Shown here piece by piece: positions 7,217 through 13,663 of a stretch of DNA of 25,021 nucleotides. How positions within the stretch are numbered: the first letter of the stretch is position 1; every line of letters begins with the position of its first letter. The notes below the pieces were generated by a model. It did no database searches. It had not been told where the DNA came from and saw only the letters and a program-made list of their open reading frames with translations. Origin of the DNA: JBHIKY01 sp042139015 (GTDB lineage: Bacteria; Bacillota; Bacilli; Bacillales; Marinococcaceae); the NCBI RefSeq assembly GCF_042139015.1, contig NZ_JBHIKY010000039.1:1-25021 (forward strand), written 5' to 3'. Position numbers and translations under genes: made by a program.

Positions 7217-7360
7217 GTGCGTACTAGGATTGAAATACAACTTTCGTCATTAGATCCAGAGTGGATCGAGCTCATGAAAGAAGCAAAGAGGTTAGGTCTG
7301 TCTGTACATGAAGTTCAAGCTTACATACGAAGTAATGAAGAGTGTGTTGCTATTAATTAA
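7217..7360 (+). CDS. SinI-like anti-repressor micro-protein
   Basis: A 47-residue frame starting with GTG at 7217 behind AGGGAGAG. It contains LDPEWIELMKEAKRLGLSVH followed by EVQAYIRSN. This fits the SinI anti-repressor domain (L-D-x-E-W-x-x-L-x-x-E-A-x-x-x-G-(L/I)-S-x-x-E-(V/I)-(R/Q)-x-(F/Y)-(L/I)). In Bacillus, SinI binds and disarms the biofilm repressor SinR by forming the same helical hairpin as SinR's own C-terminal domain. No SinR partner is adjacent, so it is either an orphan antagonist acting in trans or a leftover of a mobile region. Its start codon is GTG and it is too short for routine ORF callers. Identity by motif, function by inference. Confidence 0.7.
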   Translation: MRTRIEIQLSSLDPEWIELMKEAKRLGLSVHEVQAYIRSNEECVAIN

Positions 7361-7424
7361 TACAAATTGATAATTACGCTAAAATATTTTTACTTGAAGA
7401 AATACATGAAGAAAGAGGGATTTG

Positions 7425-7547
7425 ATGACATACGAAGAAACCTTTGGAGTTTTTATAGACTGGAGAGAGGACATTCCACAGCAATTTAAAATATTAGCTG
7501 AAGGGATTAAGTTTAAAGATGAGCCGAAACTTTTATATCAAGTTTAA
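7425..7547 (+). CDS. Short hypothetical reading frame
   Basis: A 40-codon frame (MTYEETFGVFIDWREDIPQQ and 20 more residues) with AGAGGG before its ATG. It begins 64 bp after the SinI-like gene and may be co-transcribed with it. Its last codons overlap an antisense HTH fragment (7513-7593), so the 3' end may have been created by a recombination joint. No recognised domain. Confidence 0.35.
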   Translation: MTYEETFGVFIDWREDIPQQFKILAEGIKFKDEPKLLYQV

Positions 7548-7593
7548 AAGCCACTTCTTTAGCAAAAAAGCCATAATTATAAGGCTCGTTCAT
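7513..7593 (-). pseudogene. 5' fragment of another MerR-HTH protein gene
   Basis: AGAGGTGAT precedes an ATG at 7593. The frame reads MNEPYNYGFFAKEVAFKLDI and then KVS before leaving the family pattern. It matches the first HTH helices of the 2207 gene (compare SAQDVATLLNVKVS). The gene is cut in the same part of the HTH as the 2207 fragment. Confidence 0.5.
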
Positions 7594-7766
7594 AACCGCG
7601 ATCACCTCTTTCATTAAACGTACCAATGAGGGACAAGAACAGTTTTTGACTAAATATGATTTCTTCATAACTTCGCCTTAAGGCGGTTCGTGTTTCTTGA
7701 AGAAACCCCCAGTTGGGAGAGCGTCAGGAAAATGCATATTTACAACGTTAAGCAAAATGGAGCAAA

Positions 7767-7807
7767 GAAAAATCGGCTCCTTTATTAAGTTTAGGAACCG
7801 ATTTTTT
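7767..7807. terminator. Bidirectional hairpin terminator
   Basis: AATCGGCTCC (7771-7780) pairs with GGAACCGATT (7793-7802) with one mismatch. It is followed by T6 on the plus strand and by T5 on the minus strand. It could end the SinI-region transcript and the minus-strand GNAT transcript. Confidence 0.7.
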
Positions 7808-7818
7808 GATTTGACTTA

Positions 7819-7860
7819 TTAAGCTAAAGCCCCAGTTAGCTTAAGATTCGAATTCAAGAT
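7819..7860. repeat. Hairpin repeat, copy A, beside a GNAT gene
   Basis: The stem TTAAGCTAA/TTAGCTTAA (7819-7827, 7836-7844) with loop AGCCCCAG is followed by AGATTCGAATTCAAGAT. A related element in the same orientation is at 8445-8490 (loop with AGCCCCG, then AAGACTTGAATTCGAGAT). The two copies bracket the GNAT gene at 7892-8344. Confidence 0.5.
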
Positions 7861-7891
7861 AATTATATTTTCCACGTCTATAAGTAGTTTT

Positions 7892-8344
7892 TTATTCAAG
7901 GTTTAATATCATTTGGTCAGTTTTTTCAAATCCAAAGGACTTGTATAGTTCTTTAGCATCTTCGCTAGCCAGCAACCTAACTGTTTGAATCTTTTTAGTT
8001 GATAACCATTCTATAGTTTTGTGGGTTAGAGCTTGAGCGTAACCTTTTCTTCTGAAATTATTGCTAACATAAACGTCACCAATAAACCCATACTCAGATT
8101 GTTTATAAAAGCAATACGGTAAATCTTCCTTAATAAAAGCACCTGCACAAGCAATAATCTCATTATTATGTTCTATTACAAAGTGAGTAGCTTTTTTTCT
8201 TTTATATAAATCGATATATTTCATTTCGACCTCTTCAAGAAAATTTTCTCTAAGTAAATTTTCTTTATCAGCATCTTGAAACATTCTCAGCTTAAGAGTT
8301 GCTAATTTAGGGATGTCTTCTAGTTTAGCCTCACGAATAATAAT
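7892..8344 (-). CDS. GNAT-family N-acetyltransferase with an apparent ATT start
   Basis: The conserved GNAT core is present: strands IACAGAFI and EYGFIGDVYV, the acetyl-CoA loop RRKGYAQAL (R/Q-x-x-G-x-G/A pattern) with its helix, and the terminal ELYKSFGFEK motif. The first ATG (8284) has no ribosome binding site and would omit the first beta-strand and helix. The frame stays open upstream and encodes IIIREAKLEDIPKLATLKLR, a perfect GNAT beginning. It starts at ATT 8344, about 10 bp behind AAGGA. The gene therefore either starts at a rare ATT or has lost its ATG by one base change. Predicted full length is 150 residues, normal for the family. The acceptor substrate is unknown. Confidence 0.8.
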   Translation of the reverse strand: MIIREAKLEDIPKLATLKLRMFQDADKENLLRENFLEEVEMKYIDLYKRKKATHFVIEHNNEIIACAGAFIKEDLPYCFYKQSEYGFIGDVYVSNNFRRKGYAQALTHKTIEWLSTKKIQTVRLLASEDAKELYKSFGFEKTDQMILNLE

Positions 8345-8444
8345 CTTCCCACATCCTTCTATTATTTCATTGCATATTCAGTTACTAATTTTTAAAACAT
8401 AAGTAATGCTTTTTAATGGTGATTTAACAGAAAAGACCACCACT

Positions 8445-8490
8445 CTTATTGAGTAATAGCCCCGTTTCAATAAGACTTGAATTCGAGATA
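8445..8490. repeat. Hairpin repeat, copy B, beside a GNAT gene
   Basis: CTTATTGA (8445-8452) pairs with TCAATAAG (8467-8474); the loop contains TAGCCCCG. It is followed by ACTTGAATTCGAGAT. The design and words are like copy A at 7819-7860, in the same orientation. Confidence 0.5.
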
Positions 8491-8539
8491 TCTTGAAATT
8501 TATCCTAAACTAACGCATCCCCTAGCACAATATGAAATC

Positions 8540-9004
8540 TTATAAATAACCTTTCATCCTAATTACTTTTCCATCAACTTCTGTACCGACTTCATCCATT
8601 CCGATTGTACGATAAAACTTGATCGCGTTGTTATTTGATGGAGAAACTCTTAGATGATACTCACTAACTTCATTGTTTTTAAAGAATTGCTTTGCATAAT
8701 GGTGTAAAGCTTTTCCTTTACCCTGGCCACGCATTTCGGGTGTTAAATAATACAAGTTTACATACCCAATTTTATTGCCTTCATATTCACGAATAGTTAA
8801 TTCAAGTTGTCCGATATAATTACCATCTTCTTTGGCTAAAACAAAACCTTCCGGAAAATCTCTGATTTTTTCATCTAACCAACTTAAATATTCCTCTTCT
8901 TCACCGAACTCCATAGCATCCCCAAAACTTACATAAAATGAATCTTTCCGAAATTGAACTACTGTATCTCGATGTTTCTTTATATCAATTTCCTCAAAGA
9001 TCAT
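8540..9004 (-). CDS. GNAT-family N-acetyltransferase
   Basis: 154 residues. Core features are YIGQLELTIRE and YVNLYYLTPEMRGQGKGKAL, giving the V/L-x-P-x-x-R-G-x-G-x-G/A acetyl-CoA loop, then a helix (HHYAKQFF) and LRVSPSNNNAIKFYRTIGM, the typical N-x-x-A-x-x-F/L-Y-x-x-x-G-F/M motif. The G-rich ribosome binding site overlaps the last codons of the 34-residue peptide gene upstream, whose stop codon ends 1 bp before this ATG. The two genes are thus translationally coupled. Target of acetylation unknown. Confidence 0.88.
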   Translation of the reverse strand: MIFEEIDIKKHRDTVVQFRKDSFYVSFGDAMEFGEEEEYLSWLDEKIRDFPEGFVLAKEDGNYIGQLELTIREYEGNKIGYVNLYYLTPEMRGQGKGKALHHYAKQFFKNNEVSEYHLRVSPSNNNAIKFYRTIGMDEVGTEVDGKVIRMKGYL

Positions 9005-9005
9005 T

Positions 9006-9110
9006 TTAACCCCCCTTTTCCGTAGATCCCCAGTTGAACCCTGACTTGCTCCAGCTTATGAGGAAGAGAGCTGGGGCAGCAATTGCAAGTACAGCAATGA
9101 GGAGATTCAT
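9006..9110 (-). CDS. 34-residue hydrophobic micro-protein
   Basis: AAAGGAG precedes an ATG at 9110. The frame encodes MNLLIAVLAIAAPALFLISW and a polar tail rich in Gly, Ser and Lys, ending one base before the GNAT start. Residues 2-19 form one likely membrane helix. The start codon lies inside one arm of a perfect 14-bp inverted repeat (9104-9117 with 9172-9185), so folding of the mRNA would cover the start. It may be a coupled membrane peptide, a leader peptide controlling the acetyltransferase or a type I toxin-like peptide. The sequence alone does not decide. Confidence 0.6.
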   Translation of the reverse strand: MNLLIAVLAIAAPALFLISWSKSGFNWGSTEKGG

Positions 9111-9185
9111 AGAGCAGCTCCTTTCTTTCTATTTCTATATCTACGAATCATCTTTGGGTTGCGTTTCACATCTGCTCTATGAATC
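9104..9185 (-). promoter_or_regulatory. 14-bp mRNA stem covering the start of the micro-protein
   Basis: GATTCATAGAGCAG (9104-9117) and CTGCTCTATGAATC (9172-9185) are perfect inverted repeats separated by 54 nt. On the minus-strand transcript the 3' arm contains the AUG of the 34-residue frame, with AAAGGAG just inside the loop. This is a plausible translational switch. Confidence 0.6.
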
Positions 9186-9243
9186 CTTTTATACTTCTAA
9201 TCAGGCAGTTCCTTCAGTCTATGCAACGAGTTCTTTCATACGC

Positions 9244-9270
9244 AAAAAAGGCCATCAAGGGGCCTTTTTG
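9244..9270 (-). terminator. Intrinsic terminator after the transketolase gene
   Basis: On the minus strand AAAAAGGCC pairs with GGCCTTTTTT around a CCTTGAT loop, only a few bases after the transketolase stop codon, and ends in T6. It closes the sugar operon. Confidence 0.85.
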
Positions 9271-9272
9271 CC

Positions 9273-11291
9273 TTACTCAAAAAATTTCTCAGCACGTTTT
9301 ACGATGGTTTCGAAGCTGAATCCATATTCCTTCATAACAGTTTCCCCTGGAGCTGAGGCACCAAATTTATCAATACCAATCACATCTCCATCAAGTCCAA
9401 CATACCGTTCCCAGCCAAAAGAGGCACCCATTTCAATAGCAAGTCGTTTCCTTACGTTTGAAGGTAACACTTTTTCTTTATAGCCGGCCACTTGAGCTTC
9501 AAATCTATCGAAGGATGGAATACTTACGACACGTAGATCGCAGCCTTTCGATACTTTTAACTCTTCTTGCGCACGAATCGCAAGCTGAACCTCAGAACCT
9601 GAAGCCAGCAGAATCCCATCCGGCGTTTTTTTATCTGAATCCTTAAGAATATAAGCTCCATGTTTCACTCCATCATAAGCCTTCTCAGCAGTACCTTCTA
9701 AAGTTGGGAGCCCTTGACGAGTTAAGATAAGCGCATGAGGTTTTGTGTGGGATTCCAGTGCATTCCTCCAAGCCGCACTTGTTTCGTTACCATCTGCCGG
9801 CCGAATAACAGAGAGATTAGGCATGGCGCGAAGAGAAGCGAGCTGTTCTACTGGCTCATGGGTGGGACCATCTTCACCTACTGCAACTGAATCATGCGTG
9901 AATACATAATTGACTGGAAGATTCATAAGGGCAGAAAGGCGTAAAGCAGGCCGTAAGTAATCACTAAATACAAAGAATGTACCTGCATAGGTTTTCAAGC
10001 CGCCATGGAGAGCCATTCCGTTCATCGCTGCAGCCATCGCAAATTCACGGACCCCAAACCAGATGTTCCGGCCGGCATAGTTTTCACGGGAGAAATCATC
10101 CTCCCCTTTGACAGCCGTTTTGATTGAACCAGCAAGGTCCGCACTACCTCCGAATAAGTAAGGGATTTTCTGAGATAATGCATTGATCACTTCCCCTGAA
10201 GCGGCACGCGTTGCTGCCTCATCTTTACCAGGTTGGTATTTCGGAAGTTCTTTTTCCCATCCATCCGGCAGGAGTCCATTCATCGCTGTTTCTAACTCAC
10301 TTGAAAGTTCAGGATAAGCTTCATTATATCGTTGATACAACTCGTTCCAGGCTTGTTCTTGTGTCCTTCCATTCTTCAAGACTTTGTCCTTAAAATCTTG
10401 ATACACCTCTTTAGGAACATGGAATGGTTCATCATATTCCCATTTATAGTGTTCTTTAGCAGCGACAGCTTCCTCTTCACCAAGAGGAGCACCGTGCGAG
10501 TCTGCCTTGCCAGACTTATTTGGCGATCCATACCCGATAACTGTCTTCACTTCAATCATGGTCGGCTGCTCTGTATTTTTTCTGGCTTGTATGATAGCTT
10601 TCGAGATGCTGTCTGTATCGGTCCCGTCTTCCACCCGAATGACCTGCCATCCATAAGCTTCATAGCGTTTTTCTACACTTTCACTGAAGGAACGATCCAA
10701 ATCTCCATCGAGCGATATACCGTTAGAATCGTACAGAACAATAAGCTTCCCAAGACCAAGATGACCCGCCAGTGAAGCAGATTCCTGAGAGACACCCTCC
10801 ATAAGGTCGCCATCACCACATATCGCATAAGTATAGTGATTGACAAGAGGATAACCTTCTCGATTATATTTAGCGGCAAGATGTGCTTCAGCCATCGCCA
10901 TCCCAGCTGCCATAGAAACTCCCTGACCTAATGGGCCAGTCGTAGCCTCTACTCCATGTGTGTGACCAAACTCTGGGTGTCCCGGGGTTTTTGATTCCCA
11001 CTGACGAAAGCTTTTAAGATCGTCAATGGTTACGTTATACCCTGACAGATGAAGTAGGCTGTATAAAAGCATGGAGCCATGTCCCGCTGATAATACAAAC
11101 CGGTCACGATTAAACCATTCTGAATTTTCCGGGTTATGATTCATAAATTCTGTCCATAAGGTATAAGCCATTGGCGCGGCCCCCATCGGCATTCCCGGGT
11201 GACCCGAGTTTGCTTTTTCTACCGCATCGATCGTAAGGGTTCTTATTGTATTTATGGAAAGCTGAGCAGTTGATACACTTGTTTGCTGCAT
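9273..11291 (-). CDS. tkt: Transketolase
   Basis: A full-length transketolase of about 672 residues that moves two-carbon ketol units between sugar phosphates in the non-oxidative pentose phosphate pathway, using thiamine diphosphate and a divalent cation. Seen: SGHPGMPMGAAP near residue 29, the active-site His regions AGHGS and GHTHG, the ThDP motif GDGDLMEG (about 159-166) with its partner Asn in SNGISLDG, the pyrimidine-domain motif GEDGPTHEPVEQLASLR with the catalytic Glu, and a complete C-terminal domain. The ATG at 11291 is preferred because GAGGTG lies just upstream; a GTG at 11300 would overlap that site. As last gene of the locus, after rpiB-like and glpX, it is probably a dedicated paralogue that uses erythrose 4-phosphate made by the upstream enzymes (inference). 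Confidence 0.96.
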   Translation of the reverse strand: MQQTSVSTAQLSINTIRTLTIDAVEKANSGHPGMPMGAAPMAYTLWTEFMNHNPENSEWFNRDRFVLSAGHGSMLLYSLLHLSGYNVTIDDLKSFRQWESKTPGHPEFGHTHGVEATTGPLGQGVSMAAGMAMAEAHLAAKYNREGYPLVNHYTYAICGDGDLMEGVSQESASLAGHLGLGKLIVLYDSNGISLDGDLDRSFSESVEKRYEAYGWQVIRVEDGTDTDSISKAIIQARKNTEQPTMIEVKTVIGYGSPNKSGKADSHGAPLGEEEAVAAKEHYKWEYDEPFHVPKEVYQDFKDKVLKNGRTQEQAWNELYQRYNEAYPELSSELETAMNGLLPDGWEKELPKYQPGKDEAATRAASGEVINALSQKIPYLFGGSADLAGSIKTAVKGEDDFSRENYAGRNIWFGVREFAMAAAMNGMALHGGLKTYAGTFFVFSDYLRPALRLSALMNLPVNYVFTHDSVAVGEDGPTHEPVEQLASLRAMPNLSVIRPADGNETSAAWRNALESHTKPHALILTRQGLPTLEGTAEKAYDGVKHGAYILKDSDKKTPDGILLASGSEVQLAIRAQEELKVSKGCDLRVVSIPSFDRFEAQVAGYKEKVLPSNVRKRLAIEMGASFGWERYVGLDGDVIGIDKFGASAPGETVMKEYGFSFETIVKRAEKFFE

Positions 11292-11318
11292 GTGATTCAC
11301 CTCTTGTAATTCTGAATG

Positions 11319-12266
11319 TTAAACCATCTCTGCTACTGGATACTGACTTTCTACATAACGTAACTGATTTTCTCTCCCGTTTATCAGAACAGAGTGAGTC
11401 AAATGGCTGCCATTATTAAACCTTACTCCATTTAAAAAAAGGTTATCTGTAATTCCGGTTGCCGCAAAGATGCAATCATCTGATTTCACGAGGTCGTGAT
11501 GATTTAATGAGCGTTCCGGATTCTGAATCCCCATTTCAATACAGCGGTGGACTTCTTCATCTTTACGAGGCTTTAATTTTGCCTGCATCTCGCCATTTAG
11601 ACATTTCAATGCAGTTGCAGCTAATACTCCTTCTGGTGCTCCCCCAATACCAAGGAACATATCAATATCTAAACTCTCGATACAGGTGGCTATAGCATAA
11701 ATAATATCTCCATCGTTGAATAAGTGAACTTTAGCTCCCTCACTCCTGATAATGTCAATGTACTCCTGATGACGGGGGCGATTTTGGATGAGTACGTTAA
11801 GCTCTTTTACGCTTTTGCCATTTGCTCTCGCTACAGCTCTAAGGTTTTCCTGAAGTGGAGCATCAATATCAATTTCACCTTTAGCCCTTGGACCTACTGC
11901 AAGTTTCTTCATATACATATCAGGTGCATGCAGCAGCTTTCCTTTTGGAGCTGCCGCAATGACTGTAATCGCATTGCTTTGTCCATTTACGGTAGGAGTC
12001 GTTCCTTCAATTGGATCTACAGCAATGTCTACTTCAGGACCTTGACCGCATCCTAAGTTCTCCCCAATGTATAGCATAGGCGCTTCGTCAATTTCCCCCT
12101 CGCCAATAACGATCCTGCCTCTCATCCGTATGGCGTTAAGCTCCTTGCGCATAGCATTTGTTGCAGCGTCATCTGCTTCCATCTTCTTCCCGCTACCCAC
12201 CCATGGCATTGCGGCAATAGCTGCAGATTCAGTCACTTTTAAGAAATCCAACAATAATGGTTGCAT
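11319..12266 (-). CDS. glpX: Class II fructose-1,6-bisphosphatase (GlpX type)
   Basis: 315 residues, the usual GlpX size. It removes the 1-phosphate from fructose 1,6-bisphosphate; several members of the class also act on sedoheptulose 1,7-bisphosphate. Seen: GEGEIDEAPMLYIGE (residues about 55-69) and DIAVDPIEGTT (80-90), which carry the metal ligands, then GIGGAPEGVLAA. GAGGGGGTATG lies before the start. It sits 27 bp upstream of the transketolase start and 20 bp after the rpiB-like stop, so the three form one unit. Bisphosphatase next to transketolase suggests cycling of fructose or sedoheptulose phosphates rather than plain gluconeogenesis. Activity on sedoheptulose bisphosphate is inferred from context. 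Confidence 0.94.
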   Translation of the reverse strand: MQPLLLDFLKVTESAAIAAMPWVGSGKKMEADDAATNAMRKELNAIRMRGRIVIGEGEIDEAPMLYIGENLGCGQGPEVDIAVDPIEGTTPTVNGQSNAITVIAAAPKGKLLHAPDMYMKKLAVGPRAKGEIDIDAPLQENLRAVARANGKSVKELNVLIQNRPRHQEYIDIIRSEGAKVHLFNDGDIIYAIATCIESLDIDMFLGIGGAPEGVLAATALKCLNGEMQAKLKPRKDEEVHRCIEMGIQNPERSLNHHDLVKSDDCIFAATGITDNLFLNGVRFNNGSHLTHSVLINGRENQLRYVESQYPVAEMV

Positions 12267-12286
12267 CTAAGCATACCCCCTCGGTT

Positions 12287-12775
12287 TTAACGGCACTGAG
12301 TACCGGCTGCCGTAATGCCTAATCCTCCGCCAAAGAACTCTTTTTCCTTCTTCATGATTTTATCTACTTTTCGCTTAGAGCCTTCTGCCCAGACAGAAGC
12401 GAGATAAGCTTCCACCACTTTTTTCGCGGCCTCTGGACCTATAATTTGTGATCCCATCGTAATCACTTGAGCATTATTGCTCAATTGAGCTCTTTCTGCA
12501 GAATACGTATCATGTGCTAATGCTGCTCGGATCCCCGGGTATTTATTAGCCGCAATAGCCACTCCAATTCCTGTTCCACAAATCAATATACCCCGGTCTA
12601 ATTTATCTTCATTTATAGCCTCTGATACATCAAATGCGACGTCAGGATAATCGACTGAATCACACGAATGACAGCCGTAATCCACCAGCTCATGGGCAAA
12701 AGTCTTTTCAATAAATGCTTTAATCTCTTCTTTTAGCTCAAATCCATTATGATCACTTCCGATACCGATCCTCAT
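12287..12775 (-). CDS. rpiB: RpiB-type sugar-phosphate isomerase (probable erythrulose-4-phosphate isomerase)
   Basis: 162 residues of the RpiB/LacAB family. Seen: GSDHNGFELKE (phosphate and ring-opening Asp-His), DYPDVA, the catalytic Cys66 in ICGTGIGVAIAANK, HDTYSAERAQLSNNAQV and ITMGSQIIG. The C-terminal tail is some 12 residues longer than in ribose-5-phosphate isomerase B. RpiB homologues in tetritol pathways (DerI, LerI, EryH/EryI) convert erythrulose 4-phosphate to erythrose 4-phosphate. The placement with erythrulose-kinase-like DhaK/DhaL and transketolase points to that role rather than ribose isomerisation. AAGGGAG precedes the ATG at 12775; a TTG at 12778 is a poorer start. It is first in the second transcription unit of the locus. 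Confidence 0.9.
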   Translation of the reverse strand: MRIGIGSDHNGFELKEEIKAFIEKTFAHELVDYGCHSCDSVDYPDVAFDVSEAINEDKLDRGILICGTGIGVAIAANKYPGIRAALAHDTYSAERAQLSNNAQVITMGSQIIGPEAAKKVVEAYLASVWAEGSKRKVDKIMKKEKEFFGGGLGITAAGTQCR

Positions 12776-12835
12776 CAATCTATCTCCCTTCTCAATAAAA
12801 CCTTTAATCTTTATACTTTCATATTATTACATATG

Positions 12836-12902
12836 TTTTCATTTATCAATTATTATTTTTCTTTTATTTTCGTTTATTGTCGTTATTTATTTTCATTTTT
12901 AT
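12836..12902. promoter_or_regulatory. Candidate DeoR operator cluster before the rpiB-like gene
   Basis: Repeated words TTTTCATTTATCA (12836), TTTTCGTTTATT (12867), TGTCGTTATTTA (12878) and TTTTCATTTTTAT (12890) lie in a very AT-rich 200-bp gap. The core TTTCGTTTATT also occurs, on the other strand, at 17360-17370 in the control region of the divergent DeoR gene. Shared words in both control regions suggest a common regulator. Confidence 0.4.
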
Positions 12903-12910
12903 ATTTTTGT

Positions 12911-12949
12911 AAAAAAAAGAATCAGAAACAAGTGACATGATCCTAATTC
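12911..12949 (-). terminator. Internal terminator after the DhaL gene
   Basis: On the minus strand GAATTAGGA pairs with TTCTGATTC (two G-U pairs) and is followed by T8. It lies 44 bp after the DhaL stop and separates the dehydrogenase-permease-kinase unit from the rpiB-glpX-tkt unit. It may be partial, allowing graded expression. Confidence 0.65.
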
Positions 12950-12992
12950 TCGTTTATGATAAATTAACTCTATTACTTCTCCCTATTATCAG

Positions 12993-13649
12993 CTAACTAA
13001 CCTGAGCAGACCTTTTTTGTGCGAACTTCTGAAAAGCTGACAATATCATAAAGGCAGAAGTCGCACCGGGATCCTGCGCTCCAGCCGAACGGTCACCTAA
13101 GCGGCTAGAACGACCCTTTTTAGAGATAATATCTCTGGTCGATTTCATACCTTTTTCGGCATCGTTTACAGCATGTTCAAATGCTTCAAAAAAATCGTGA
13201 GTCTGCTCATACTTCGCTTCGAGTGTGTTCGCAAAAGGTTCAAGAGTATCCACCATAGTCTTATCTCCTACTTCGGCTTGACCTCTTTCTTTAACCCCTC
13301 TCGCAAAAGCAATCCAGTACTGTACTAGATCCATTTCACTCATAACGTTTTTCTTTTTGCCTGATTTGGCACCTCTCATCAGACCTGTCGCATATAATGG
13401 ACCTACAGACGAGCCCACTGCACTCAAAAATGTTTTGCCTACAGATACGCTGATCTTTCCGCAATCTTCTTCATCTTTTAAATCTGCATCCAAAATTTCG
13501 TTAACAGCCTGCCAGCCAATTGACATTGTCACGCCGTGATCTCCATCTCCTATTTTTCGGTCTAATTCACACAAATAATCTTTTTCCTCTTCCATCAAGT
13601 CTGCAACTGTTTTAAAAAAATTCTTTAAGTCATATGATGTCAATTCCAT
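12993..13649 (-). CDS. dhaL: DhaL-type kinase subunit (nucleotide-binding)
   Basis: 218 residues from the ATG at 13649, which follows AAAGGAGGG. An in-frame start at 13688 lacks such a site and overlaps the DhaK gene. DhaL carries the ATP/ADP and Mg site of the two-subunit dihydroxyacetone-type kinase. Seen: KIGDGDHG (about 32-39, Asp ligands of Mg), TFLSAVGSSVGPLYATGLM (the GGSSG-like phosphate loop), GDKTMVDTLEP and RLGDRSAGAQDPGATSAF (the DPGA motif). It lies 14 bp after the DhaK stop. No DhaM phosphotransferase gene is nearby, so either ATP is the direct donor, as in erythrulose kinases, or DhaM is elsewhere. Substrate inferred to be an erythrulose isomer. Confidence 0.92.
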   Translation of the reverse strand: MELTSYDLKNFFKTVADLMEEEKDYLCELDRKIGDGDHGVTMSIGWQAVNEILDADLKDEEDCGKISVSVGKTFLSAVGSSVGPLYATGLMRGAKSGKKKNVMSEMDLVQYWIAFARGVKERGQAEVGDKTMVDTLEPFANTLEAKYEQTHDFFEAFEHAVNDAEKGMKSTRDIISKKGRSSRLGDRSAGAQDPGATSAFMILSAFQKFAQKRSAQVS

Positions 13650-13663
13650 TTTATAACCCTCCT

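Noticed and set aside
7674..7685. Perfect palindrome CGCCTTAAGGCG with nearby GTTTCTTGAAGAAAC, considered as a structured RNA or IS200-type end
   Set aside because: Two short palindromes near each other match no family I can name, and no transposase is adjacent.
9034..9483. 149-codon plus-strand frame and other long plus-strand frames under transketolase, GlpX and DhaK
   Set aside because: Opposite-strand shadows of well-supported genes, with no ribosome binding sites or domains.
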